Shown piece by piece: positions 24,253 through 31,216 of a stretch of 35,017 nt of DNA. Where the stretch lies: contig NZ_RHNR01000030.1 in the NCBI RefSeq assembly GCF_003946025.1, forward strand, positions 1 through 35,017. Direction: 5' to 3'. The DNA comes from Lacticaseibacillus songhuajiangensis (GTDB lineage: Bacteria; Bacillota; Bacilli; Lactobacillales; Lactobacillaceae). The notes below the pieces were generated by a model. It was not told the DNA's origin. It saw only the letters and a list, made by a program, of their open reading frames with translations, and ran no database searches. The translations under genes were made by a program, and so were the position numbers. How positions within the stretch are numbered: position 1 is the first letter of the stretch; each line of letters starts with the position of its first letter.

Positions 24253-25410
24253 TTAAGGGTGCGGCGCAACGCCGAGCGTAATACCACGAACAGTTACGAT
24301 GTTGCGACCGTTGCGCTTAGAACTGTACAGGTATTTATCCGCACGGTTGTAAACATCCAGGTAGTTGCGATCCTCTTTGAGTGAGCGGTCTTCGCCGAGC
24401 GAGATGGTGATGCTGAAGGTTTCACCCTTGTCGGTCGTGAAGACAAGCTTGCTCAGTTCGTCATGCACCATCTGCGAAATGGCGCTGGCCTTCTGGAAGT
24501 CCTCTTCAATTTCAAAGAGGATGAAGCTGAATTCCTCGCCACCGGTGCGGTAAGTTTTGACCGGAAAATCAAGACCGGCGGTAATCATGGTGAGCCGCTT
24601 GGCAACTTGTTCGAGGACGAGGTTGCCGACTAGGTGCCCGTAACGGTCATTAACGTGTTTGAAGTGGTCAATATCAAAAGTGTAGAGGGCATAAGCTTCA
24701 CCGCCCGCCTGCATTTTGTCGTAAGCCGCGAGTAAATCCTCGTTGAACACCCGGAAGTTGTTGAGCTGGGTCAGTTCGTCGACACGGGCTTCTTCAACCA
24801 GTGTGGCCTGGTGGTCACGCTGGCGTTTGGCGAGGTAATGCACCTCCCACAGGTAGAACAAGGTGAGCAGTAAGGTCACCATCTGGAACGGCCAGCCAAC
24901 GTCGATGCCATGCAGCGAGTAAATGTTGACGTACAGGAACGGGGCGGCGAAAACCAAGCCGAAGGGGTAGTAGTACAGGGGTTTTGCGCCAATCTTGGTA
25001 CCGTAACGCTGGCATAGCCACATGAGCACCAGTGTCACTAGATAGATTGGCAACCAGTGCGGCACATTGGGCAGCCACCAGAACCAAACCAGTAGCACCA
25101 CGGCTAAGCTGTAAAACGAGCTGTGGTGGCGCGAGGACAACAGTGTATACATCACAGTACCGATTTGGAAGTTGATGTAGGTCCAGCCGTAACCCTGGTA
25201 GTTATGCTGCTGCATGATGCTTAAGACAGACGCGGTGTGGAACAGCACGAGAAAGGCAATTGTGAGTACAATCACGTAAGTTGTCCGCAGGCGCTTATTG
25301 CGCTTGCTAGTCATTTTGACGTGCAGAATCCAGTCGACCAGCATGGCAAAACCGATGAGAACAAGGCTGTTTGTGATAAATGTAATTATACGAATAGACC
25401 AGTTTAGCAC
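24253..25410 (-). CDS. Membrane diguanylate cyclase (GGDEF)
   Basis: The 385-residue protein has about six hydrophobic segments (residues 5-190) followed by a GGDEF domain with an intact catalytic GGEEF (290-294) and the metal/substrate Asp in YTFDIDHFKHVNDRYGH. It should make c-di-GMP. No RxxD inhibitory site is evident before GGEEF. The start is taken as GTG 25410 because AAAGGGGGG lies 6 bases upstream; a longer form from ATG 25473 lacks a ribosome site. No EAL, HD-GYP or PilZ gene is in this window. Confidence 0.85.
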   Translation of the reverse strand: MLNWSIRIITFITNSLVLIGFAMLVDWILHVKMTSKRNKRLRTTYVIVLTIAFLVLFHTASVLSIMQQHNYQGYGWTYINFQIGTVMYTLLSSRHHSSFYSLAVVLLVWFWWLPNVPHWLPIYLVTLVLMWLCQRYGTKIGAKPLYYYPFGLVFAAPFLYVNIYSLHGIDVGWPFQMVTLLLTLFYLWEVHYLAKRQRDHQATLVEEARVDELTQLNNFRVFNEDLLAAYDKMQAGGEAYALYTFDIDHFKHVNDRYGHLVGNLVLEQVAKRLTMITAGLDFPVKTYRTGGEEFSFILFEIEEDFQKASAISQMVHDELSKLVFTTDKGETFSITISLGEDRSLKEDRNYLDVYNRADKYLYSSKRNGRNIVTVRGITLGVAPHP

Positions 25411-25473
25411 CTTGTTCCCCCCTTTGTGAAAAAGCAGCTCCCCGATGAGCATCTCACCACGATAATATAACAC

Positions 25474-25697
25474 AAAAATCGGTCAATTTGTTTGGATTGA
25501 GCACAGTTGTATTAGTAATTTTGTTAACAGTATAAGTATACAAATGTGCAGGCCCGTACCGCTTACAATTGGTGCACAAGTGTTTCCAAATTAGCAGCTG
25601 AATACATAACTAATTGTTAGCGGTCATGTCTGCTAAATGTACGGACAAGGTGACTTAGACCAGTGGCGGCCGGAAGCCCGTGGTGACGGTCGTGCAC
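25474..25697. other. Intergenic stretch without recognised gene
   Basis: AT-rich sequence upstream of the GGDEF gene. It has several -10-like hexamers on the minus strand (TATACT, TAATAC) but no convincing spaced promoter. I see no coding region. Confidence 0.4.
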
Positions 25698-25735
25698 AAA
25701 AATACCGTTCGTGTATAAAACGAACGGTATTTTGC
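25698..25735 (-). terminator. Terminator of brnQ
   Basis: AAAATACCGTTCGT (25699-25712) pairs with its complement at 25720-25733, with five T on the minus-strand exit. It lies about 40 bases after the brnQ stop. Confidence 0.85.
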
Positions 25736-25771
25736 GTATTTGAAGGTATTCAGAAAAACAAGCTGATAGAA

Positions 25772-27157
25772 TTAGTCACTTTCAGGCAGTTGCACCACGT
25801 TGCCGGCCTGAGCATGTTCCCGGTAGAAGTGGACGCCAAGACCGAGGACTAAGCCGACGAGGGCGGGCACAAGCCAGCCGAGCCCCATGCTGGCAAACGG
25901 CAGGTAAGCCTGCTGGAAGGCAACAACGGCCTTACCGAAGGCACTCGCGGAGACAACTGGTGGGAATGCAGCCACCATGTCCATCAGAGCAGGCAGGGTG
26001 GTGAAGGCAACGACGAAGCCGTAAACCACGCCGTCGCGGTGGAACAAGGGACTGGCCACAGAGAGCATGATCAAGACCATGGAGAATGGGTACAGGAACA
26101 TCAGCATTGGTGTTGACCAGGCGATGATGGTGTCGAGCCCGAAGTTCGCTGTGCAGAAGGAAGCAAAACTCATGAAGGCGAGCCACTGCTTGTAGGAAAC
26201 TTTTGGAAAATGCTTGTGGAAGTCCTGGGCGAAGGCGGCAATCAAACCAATTGCCGTTGTCAGGCAGGTGACGGTGATCAGCACGGCTAGGAACGCATGG
26301 CCGGCGGCGCCGAGGTAGTGGGTGACAATCTGGTTGAAGGCGACCCCGCCATCAGCGGAGACCTTAAACTTGCCGAGGGACATCGCGCCAAGCACGATGA
26401 GCAGAACGTAGACCAGACCGATGAGGCTGGTTGCCAGCGCGCCGGACTTAGCAGTCACCGCGGCGACCTGACTATCCTTCTTCAAACCGAAGCCGCGCAC
26501 GGCGGTAACCACGGTAACTCCGAAGGCTAAACCAGCCAAGGCGTCCATGGTGTTGTATCCCTGCAGGAAGCCGTTCATGAAGGCGGCGTGCGTGTATTCA
26601 GTCGTCGCTGCTTGGTGCAAGGCGTTACCCATTGGGTTTAGGAAGCCGATGAAGAAAACCAGGGCCAGCAGAACCAGGAAGGTTGGGTTCAGCACCTTAC
26701 CAACCGCGCTGGTGATTTTGCTTTCCCGGTAGGAGAACAAGAACGCCGCGAGGAAGAAGAGTGCGGAGAAGACCAGCAAACCGGCGTGCTGCATGTTCTT
26801 ACTGAGCAGTGGCGCAACCCCAACGGTGAAGGGGACGGTTGCTGTCCGGGGTGTGCCGAACAGTGGGCCGATGGTGGCGTGGATGAGGACCATGAAGGTC
26901 AGCCCGAACCACGCGCCGAGCGGCTTACCGATGTCGTAAACCCCTTCGGCGTGGGTGATGGCAATGGCGAGCACCGCCAGCAGGGGCAGGGCAACCGCGG
27001 TCAGCAGAAAGCCGAGGGTTGCTGGCAGCAAGTGGCTGCCAGCGAGTTGGCCGAGGTGCAGCGGGAAGATCAGGTTACCAGCCCCAAAGAAGAGACCAAA
27101 GAGCATTGATGCGACAAGCAAGTAGTTTTTAGTACCAAAATGACGTTTTGATTCCAT
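25772..27157 (-). CDS. brnQ: LIV-II branched-chain amino acid:cation symporter
   Basis: The 461-residue protein has about 12 TM segments. The N-terminus has the family signature FGLFFGAGNLIFPLHLGQLAG. BrnQ/BraB carriers bring in Leu, Ile and Val with Na+ or H+. ATG 27157 follows GGAGGAG. A T-box leader lies about 320 bp upstream on the same strand, and the gene is the first one downstream, so BCAA-tRNA charging likely controls it. Confidence 0.9.
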   Translation of the reverse strand: MESKRHFGTKNYLLVASMLFGLFFGAGNLIFPLHLGQLAGSHLLPATLGFLLTAVALPLLAVLAIAITHAEGVYDIGKPLGAWFGLTFMVLIHATIGPLFGTPRTATVPFTVGVAPLLSKNMQHAGLLVFSALFFLAAFLFSYRESKITSAVGKVLNPTFLVLLALVFFIGFLNPMGNALHQAATTEYTHAAFMNGFLQGYNTMDALAGLAFGVTVVTAVRGFGLKKDSQVAAVTAKSGALATSLIGLVYVLLIVLGAMSLGKFKVSADGGVAFNQIVTHYLGAAGHAFLAVLITVTCLTTAIGLIAAFAQDFHKHFPKVSYKQWLAFMSFASFCTANFGLDTIIAWSTPMLMFLYPFSMVLIMLSVASPLFHRDGVVYGFVVAFTTLPALMDMVAAFPPVVSASAFGKAVVAFQQAYLPFASMGLGWLVPALVGLVLGLGVHFYREHAQAGNVVQLPESD

Positions 27158-27476
27158 GGGGAAACTCCTCCAAATATGTTCATGACGCCGACGAATTCGC
27201 GTGCAATGCTATCCGTGGTTGCCGGATAATTCGCCGGGCGCGCTGAGAATGTTGCGATTGATAATTGCGTTTGTAATGCCACTAATGCCATCGTCCATGA
27301 CGAACCATCTCTTTTCATAATTTTGTGGGGATGCTATGTGTCGCCAGCTCACGGCGCAATATATGTTGCTGCTTATGTGTTGGGGCTATGTGTTGGTGCG
27401 AGCAATATGTGTGCCCAGAGGGGCGGGGGCCTTGGAAGGCCAATATGTGGTGACTGAAATCGGCAATAAGTAGACG
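27158..27476 (-). repeat. brnQ 5' UTR with six ACATA motifs
   Basis: No supported gene lies between the T-box terminator and brnQ. Read on the minus strand, ACATA occurs six times (plus-strand TATGT at 27335, 27362, 27374, 27387, 27406 and 27444), mostly as (A)CACATA followed by G or T, with start-to-start spacings of 27, 12, 13, 19 and 38. The same motif array precedes livJ. Function unknown. Confidence 0.5.
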
Positions 27477-27907
27477 AAAAAAGGCGTCCTCAGATTCAAT
27501 GAATGAATCCAAGGACGCCTTGCGCGGTACCACCTTGTTACGTTCTGCCGTCACCGACAGAACCTCAATACGTACGGCGGCAACGGGCAAAAACGCACGG
27601 CTGCAGCGATACGCTGGCATGGTAATGGGTGCCTCCCATGACACGTTACTGTGAAGCTGCGATAAAAGGCGTTTAGAGTCCGGTGTATAAGGTGGGGACA
27701 ACGGAAATCCCGGTTTTAGGATTTCTGTTGTCCCTGCCTTATATGCAAGGACTCTGCCTTTTAGCGCGCGATTGCACGTCTGCAGCATAGTTCGGTGTCC
27801 CGCTCGAAAGGGATTTTCATCGTGTCACTTCCTGCTTCCTCACACCTAACGAAGCTCGCTGAAGGTCGTGCACGACTACTCTTCTTTCTCATCGCAATTA
27901 CTTATTG
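27477..27907 (-). promoter_or_regulatory. T-box leader of brnQ, with an inserted nested hairpin
   Basis: On the minus strand the T-box sequence AAGGTGGTACCGCG (27523-27536) is followed by a terminator (GGCGTCC/GGACGCC stem, 27483-27519) and six T (27477-27482). Stem I begins near 27880: TGCACG at its base, GGTGT pairing with ACACC, then GAACTATGCTGC at about 27782-27793, where the specifier should lie. The GAA-XXX convention gives CUA (Leu, 27788-27790), but UAU cannot be excluded. The leader is about 120 nt longer than usual because nested hairpin element C sits inside it. Confidence 0.85.
27655..27772 (-). repeat. Nested-hairpin element C inside the T-box leader
   Basis: Same architecture as element A, read on the minus strand. 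TAAAAGGC/GCCTTTTA outer stem (27756-27763 with 27663-27670), AGAGTCC/GGACTCT, a long inner stem (TATAAGG and GGGACAAC with their complements), and the apex AAATCC-TAAAACCG-GGATTT. It is flanked by TCGCGCGC on the 5' side and CGCAGC on the 3' side, as in the other copies. Confidence 0.8.
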
Positions 27908-27913
27908 CCTATG

Positions 27914-27942
27914 AGTTTATGAGTGATTAATGTGTTTGTCAA
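27914..27942 (-). promoter_or_regulatory. Promoter of the brnQ T-box transcript
   Basis: On the minus strand TTGACA (27937-27942), a 17-bp spacer and TAAACT (27914-27919). The transcript would start near 27907, about 25 nt before Stem I. Confidence 0.7.
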
Positions 27943-28136
27943 CCTTTTGGTGTGAATTTCTTTAATTTACGGTGTTTAAGGGTAATGACTGCGTGTTGTT
28001 TTCAGTATGTAGATCGCGGCGCTTAACCAAACGCGTTAATGAAGAAAAACTCGCTGCGGGTCTTTTACATGCCGCGCTGATTAACTAGACGCGCTATAAT
28101 TGGGGCGACAAGATTAATGACAGGAGGTCGAGGCTA

Positions 28137-28922
28137 ATGGTAAAAACGACGTTCAATATTCCCTATGGTGAGGAACCGGAGCAAAAGGTGGATGTCTACT
28201 TTCCGACGGTTGCCGTGCGCGGCGCAGTGATTGATATTCACGGTGGCGGCTGGTTTCGCGGTGACAAACTCAAAGATGCCGATTTAGGCGAGTTGTTTGC
28301 GCAGCAAGGCTACCTGACTTTTGTCGCGAACTACCGCATCGGCGAACGCGGCCATTACCCGCGGCCGCTGGAGGACATGGATCACCTCTATGAGTGGCTG
28401 ATGACGGGCGACTTTAGTTTCCCACGCGAGCACGTGCTGGTCTTTGGTTCCTCCGTTGGCGGCAACATGGCCATCGAGATGGCCATCAAGTATGGCATGC
28501 CGGCTGTGTCCTTGTCTGGCATTATCGATATGGCGGACTGGATTCAGGCGCATCCAGATGTGCAGGGGTCGTTGGATCACAAGAACAACTTCGGTGGCCC
28601 GAGCGCCGCGATTAACCAGGATGGCGCTGACGACCCCTTCTATAAGGGCTTTATCATGAATTACTTCGGTGGCCGCACGGATCAACTCGCCGCAGCTTCA
28701 CCGGCGCCGCGGGTGACGGCGCAGACCGGGCCACTGTATATTGCGAACTCCTTGAACGAGTTCGTGCCGAACAGTGGGGTGCTGGCCATGGCGCAGCAGC
28801 TAACCGCCAAACAAGTGCCGTTCACCTTGCGTTTGGTACCCGGCACGCACCATGCGAAGGGTTACTGGCGGGTGGTGGCAACCGATGTCCTCAATTTCCT
28901 GGCTGCGAACACGGCAGAGTGA
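28137..28922 (+). CDS. Alpha/beta hydrolase (carboxylesterase-like)
   Basis: The 261-residue protein has the HGGGW oxyanion motif at 35-39 and the nucleophile elbow GSSVGGN with Ser106, plus the C-terminal catalytic His in GTHHAKGYW. The HGGGW type is shared with BD-FAE-like esterases and kynurenine formamidases; the substrate is unknown. There is no signal peptide, so it is cytoplasmic. ATG 28137 follows ACAGGAGG. A TATAAT lies about 40 bp upstream, but the -35 is poor. Confidence 0.85.
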   Translation: MVKTTFNIPYGEEPEQKVDVYFPTVAVRGAVIDIHGGGWFRGDKLKDADLGELFAQQGYLTFVANYRIGERGHYPRPLEDMDHLYEWLMTGDFSFPREHVLVFGSSVGGNMAIEMAIKYGMPAVSLSGIIDMADWIQAHPDVQGSLDHKNNFGGPSAAINQDGADDPFYKGFIMNYFGGRTDQLAAASPAPRVTAQTGPLYIANSLNEFVPNSGVLAMAQQLTAKQVPFTLRLVPGTHHAKGYWRVVATDVLNFLAANTAE

Positions 28923-29006
28923 AAATGAGAGCTGTGTTAATTATGAAAACAAACGTCCGCGTGACGAATGCACACGCGGCAAAGTGACAATTTATTTTCA
29001 GCAAGC

Positions 29007-29042
29007 AAAAGTCGTTGTGGTGACCGTCGCAACGGCTTTTTT
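29007..29042 (+). terminator. Terminator after the alpha/beta hydrolase gene
   Basis: AAAAGTCGTTG pairs with CAACGGCTTTT (one G-U) around a 12-nt loop, then TTTTTT. About 85 bases past the stop. Confidence 0.7.
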
Positions 29043-29098
29043 GCGTGTCTGAATTTGGACGATTGAAAATGGTGTGTAAATTAAAATGTGAAAAGCCG

Positions 29099-29127
29099 TT
29101 GACAATTATTAGACCGATGGTTAAGCT
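29099..29127 (+). promoter_or_regulatory. Promoter of the liv operon leader
   Basis: A consensus TTGACA (29099-29104) with a 17-bp spacer to a weak -10 TAAGCT (29122-29127). It is upstream of the leader ORF at 29165. Confidence 0.5.
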
Positions 29128-29164
29128 ATGTTCATAAATTAATTTTGGAAAGGAGATACCACTC

Positions 29165-29257
29165 ATGTTTAAACCTAAATCAAAACAGCCAGCAGTTGTA
29201 TCTTCAATCCAAATCCTCGCCTTGTTGTTGCGCGTGAAGGACCCGACAAACAGTTAG
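29165..29257 (+). CDS. Leader peptide of the liv operon (30 aa, rich in Leu/Ile/Val)
   Basis: A short ORF with a strong ribosome site (AAGGAG at 29150-29155, 9 bases before ATG). Of 30 residues, nine are branched-chain, concentrated in IQILALLLRV at residues 15-24, including three consecutive TTG Leu codons preceded by CTC. It is followed at once by the attenuator structures at 29279-29361 and then the BCAA transport genes, so it fits a translated leader that senses charged Leu (and Ile/Val) tRNA. Too short for homology; the call rests on composition, ribosome site and context. Confidence 0.7.
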   Translation: MFKPKSKQPAVVSSIQILALLLRVKDPTNS

Positions 29258-29278
29258 CGATTCGCTGATTGTTCAAGT

Positions 29279-29361
29279 TGAGCCCTTATTCGCGTTTGGC
29301 AATGAGGGCTCAGGATACGCGTATGAGGCCTCATTGCTTAGACAATGAGGCCTTTTATTTT
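29279..29361 (+). promoter_or_regulatory. Transcription attenuator with alternative hairpins (1:2, 2:3, 3:4)
   Basis: Region 1 (29279-29290, TGAGCCCTTATT) pairs with region 2 (29301-29312; 12 bp, one G-U). Region 3 (29326-29336, AGGCCTCATTG) pairs with region 4 (29343-29353; 11 bp perfect), followed by TTTATTTTT, an intrinsic terminator. GCAATGAGG (29299-29307) in region 2 can instead pair perfectly with CCTCATTGC (29329-29337) in region 3, forming an antiterminator that excludes both other stems. A further small hairpin spans the leader stop codon (29251-29259 with 29263-29271). Confidence 0.75.
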
Positions 29362-29383
29362 TGCCCAGAAGGAGGTTTGGGAT

Positions 29384-29425
29384 ATGCGCCGATTGCGTTT
29401 CTTGTGTGTTCTTAGTCAAAATTAG
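29384..29425 (+). CDS. Second mini-ORF in the liv leader (13 aa)
   Basis: ATG 29384 follows a strong AAGGAGG with 8-nt spacing and encodes MRRLRFLCVLSQN: three Leu, one Val and three Arg. It lies between the attenuator and hairpin D. Its stop overlaps AGCGGTT (29424-29430), which can pair with AACCGCT (29501-29507) in hairpin D. It may be a second leader peptide or a short regulatory uORF. Translation is not proven. Confidence 0.45.
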   Translation: MRRLRFLCVLSQN

Positions 29426-29460
29426 CGGTTTTACCGAGAGGCACAGATAGAACGATAAAC

Positions 29461-29520
29461 GCGTTCCGAAAAGCAGCCCTCACCTTGTATACCGGGGTCT
29501 AACCGCTTTTCTGCACAGCT
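29461..29520 (+). repeat. Short nested-hairpin element D in the liv leader
   Basis: Outer stem GAAAAGC (29468-29474) with GCTTTTC (29505-29511). The interior has AGCCCTCACC on the left and ACCGGGGTCTAACC on the right, matching the internal-loop motifs of elements A-C, but the inner stem with the AATCC/GGATT apex is missing. It looks like a reduced copy. TGCACAGC follows, equivalent to CGCAGC elsewhere. Confidence 0.6.
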
Positions 29521-29523
29521 AAA

Positions 29524-29612
29524 ACATAGCGGGTCGCGCGGCCCAAACCGGAGCAGTGCTCCGACACATAGTTCCAAGACATAGCGTCAACACATATTCG
29601 CACCACCACATA
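29524..29612 (+). repeat. Array of five ACATA motifs upstream of livJ
   Basis: ACATA starts at 29524, 29566, 29579, 29592 and 29608 (mostly as CACATAG or ACATAGC), with spacings of 42, 13, 13 and 16. The brnQ leader holds the same motif, also with 12-13-nt spacings. The array sits between the attenuator region and the livJ ribosome site. Confidence 0.55.
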
Positions 29613-29663
29613 GCAATATTGATATTAATTGCAATTTATAATGCATACATTTTGAGGAGAAGC

Positions 29664-30866
29664 ATGATGAAGAAGACAATGTTCAAGAAGATGGCCGCAG
29701 CGGCCGCAACAATGGCAGCCATGGTCGTCATGGCGGGGTGCAGCACCGCCGCTAACAGCAGTAAGAAAGGCAATAGCGCCAGTGGAAGCACGATGAAGGT
29801 CGGGGTTAACCTCGAACTGTCCGGTGCCGCCGCCGGTTACGGTCAGCAGATGAAGCAGGGCATTCAGCTCGCCGTTTCTGAGATCAACGCCAAAGGTGGC
29901 GTCAAAGTTGACGGCAAGAAGTACAAGATCAGCGCCGTCTACCGCGACAACAAATCCACGACTTCCGGCTCCGCGTCTGTATCCGCGCAGCTGGCTAACA
30001 ACGACAAGGTGTCCGCAATCGTCGGCCCTGCAACGACTAACGATGCTACGGCCGCTATTCCGAACATCACCAAGGCTGCCGTTGCCCAGGTAAGCCCCGC
30101 CGCAACGGATCCTGGTTACACCATCGACAAGAACGGCAAGGTGCAACCTTACGCTTTCCGTGCTTGCTTTGAAAACAACTTCCAGGGCGGCACGGCAGCG
30201 CGTTTTGCCAACAACACGCTGAAGGCCAAGAAGGTGGCTATTATCGCTGATAACTCGACCGATTACGGGACTGGGCTCGCGAAGGCCTTTAAGAAGGAAT
30301 TCAGCGGCAAGGTTGTTTCCACCCAGTATTTCCAGGAAGGTGACAAGGACTTCAATGCCATCCTGACCAGCATCAAGAACAAGGGTTTTGACGCCATCTA
30401 CGCACCAGGTTACTACTCCGAAATCGGGCTGATTGTGAAGCAGGCCCGCCAGATGGGCATCAAGACGCCAATCGTGGGTTCCGACGGCATGGCTGACCCG
30501 AAGCTGGCCAAAATTGCCGGTGCCAGCAACGCCACTGACGTTTACTACACCACACCGTTCTCCACACTGACTGCGGCGACCGACAAGACGGTTAAGAACT
30601 TCATGTCTGCCTTCAAGAAGAAGTTCCACACGGATGCGCCAACCTTCTCCGCACTGGCATACGACTCCATGTACATGGTGGCCAAGGCTGCTGAAGACGG
30701 CAAGTCCACGAACTCCGCTGACATTGCTAAGGCCATGGCGAAGATCAAGAACATGAAGGGTGCCACTGGTACCATGACCATCGATGCGAAGCACAACCCA
30801 CAGAAGTCCATCGCCATCGAACAGATGACAGACGGCAAGGTGGTTAAGGCTTACAGCGTGAAATAA
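29664..30866 (+). CDS. livJ: BCAA ABC transporter, substrate-binding lipoprotein
   Basis: The 400-residue type I binding protein starts at ATG 29664 behind GAGGAG (ATG 29667 also possible). A signal peptide ends in the lipobox VMAGC near residue 26, so it is anchored to the outer face of the membrane. A Ser/Asn/Lys linker follows, then the two-lobed domain beginning KVGVNLELSGAAAGYGQQMKQGIQLAVSEINAKGG. It delivers Leu/Ile/Val to LivHM. The hairpin GGGCG-CCG/CGG-CGCCC (30883-30908) and two nested hairpins follow before livH, which would favour a higher livJ level. Confidence 0.92.
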   Translation: MMKKTMFKKMAAAAATMAAMVVMAGCSTAANSSKKGNSASGSTMKVGVNLELSGAAAGYGQQMKQGIQLAVSEINAKGGVKVDGKKYKISAVYRDNKSTTSGSASVSAQLANNDKVSAIVGPATTNDATAAIPNITKAAVAQVSPAATDPGYTIDKNGKVQPYAFRACFENNFQGGTAARFANNTLKAKKVAIIADNSTDYGTGLAKAFKKEFSGKVVSTQYFQEGDKDFNAILTSIKNKGFDAIYAPGYYSEIGLIVKQARQMGIKTPIVGSDGMADPKLAKIAGASNATDVYYTTPFSTLTAATDKTVKNFMSAFKKKFHTDAPTFSALAYDSMYMVAKAAEDGKSTNSADIAKAMAKIKNMKGATGTMTIDAKHNPQKSIAIEQMTDGKVVKAYSVK

Positions 30867-30929
30867 GTCTTTGATTAAGCTTGGGCGACCGCCTGTGAAC
30901 GGCCGCCCATTGGTGTTCTAGGCGTTTGA

Positions 30930-30954
30930 AGTCAAGCCGCCCCGGCTCGCAGCT
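30930..30954 (+). repeat. Truncated copy of the nested-hairpin element (3' arm)
   Basis: The sequence matches the 3' arm of the full copies (TCAAGCCGCC, CCCGGCTCGCAGC compared with CCAAACCGCC, CCTGGCTCGCAGC in B2), but no 5' arm is visible upstream. It is directly followed by element B1. Confidence 0.5.
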
Positions 30955-30956
30955 TA

Positions 30957-31075
30957 GTCGCGCTCCAAAGGGCTGACCTTCAATGCAGAAGACAACTAGA
31001 GTCAAAATCCTAAAAGCGGGATTTTAGCTCTAGCCGCCTTCTGCAGCCGGGTCAAACCGCCCTTTTCCGCAGCCT
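30957..31075 (+). repeat. Nested-hairpin element B1 (livJ-livH spacer)
   Basis: AAAGGGC/GCCCTTT outer stem (30967-30973 with 31059-31065), TGACC/GGTCA, TGCAGAAG/CTTCTGCA and CTAGAG/CTCTAG helices, and the apex AAAATCC-TAAAAGCG-GGATTTT (31004-31025). Preceded by AGTCGCGCTCC and followed by CGCAGCC. Confidence 0.85.
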
Positions 31076-31082
31076 TATTGAG

Positions 31083-31199
31083 TTGCGCTCGCCAGGGCTG
31101 ACTCCTCAAGCGTAAGGCGGGGCACACCAAAATCCTAAAAGCGGGATTTCGGTGTGCCCCACCTTACGCACCGGAGCCAAACCGCCCTGGCTCGCAGCC
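31083..31199 (+). repeat. Nested-hairpin element B2 (livJ-livH spacer)
   Basis: GCCAGGGC/GCCCTGGC outer stem (31091-31098 with 31184-31191), a 19-position inner stem with one mismatch (31110-31128 with 31151-31169), and apex AAATCC-TAAAAGCG-GGATTT. Its apex lies 125 bp from that of B1, so the two copies are in tandem. Confidence 0.85.
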
Positions 31200-31216
31200 T
31201 GAATGGAGGATATCTT

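Noticed and set aside
27070..27318. 82-codon minus-strand frame overlapping the brnQ start
   Set aside because: No ribosome site and overlaps brnQ in another frame; kept as 5' UTR.
27315..27788. 157-codon minus-strand frame across the T-box
   Set aside because: It runs through the T-box sequence, terminator and nested hairpin, so the region is regulatory RNA, not coding.
29625..30794. 389-codon minus-strand frame opposite livJ
   Set aside because: Antisense shadow of livJ, which has signal peptide, lipobox and binding-protein motifs.
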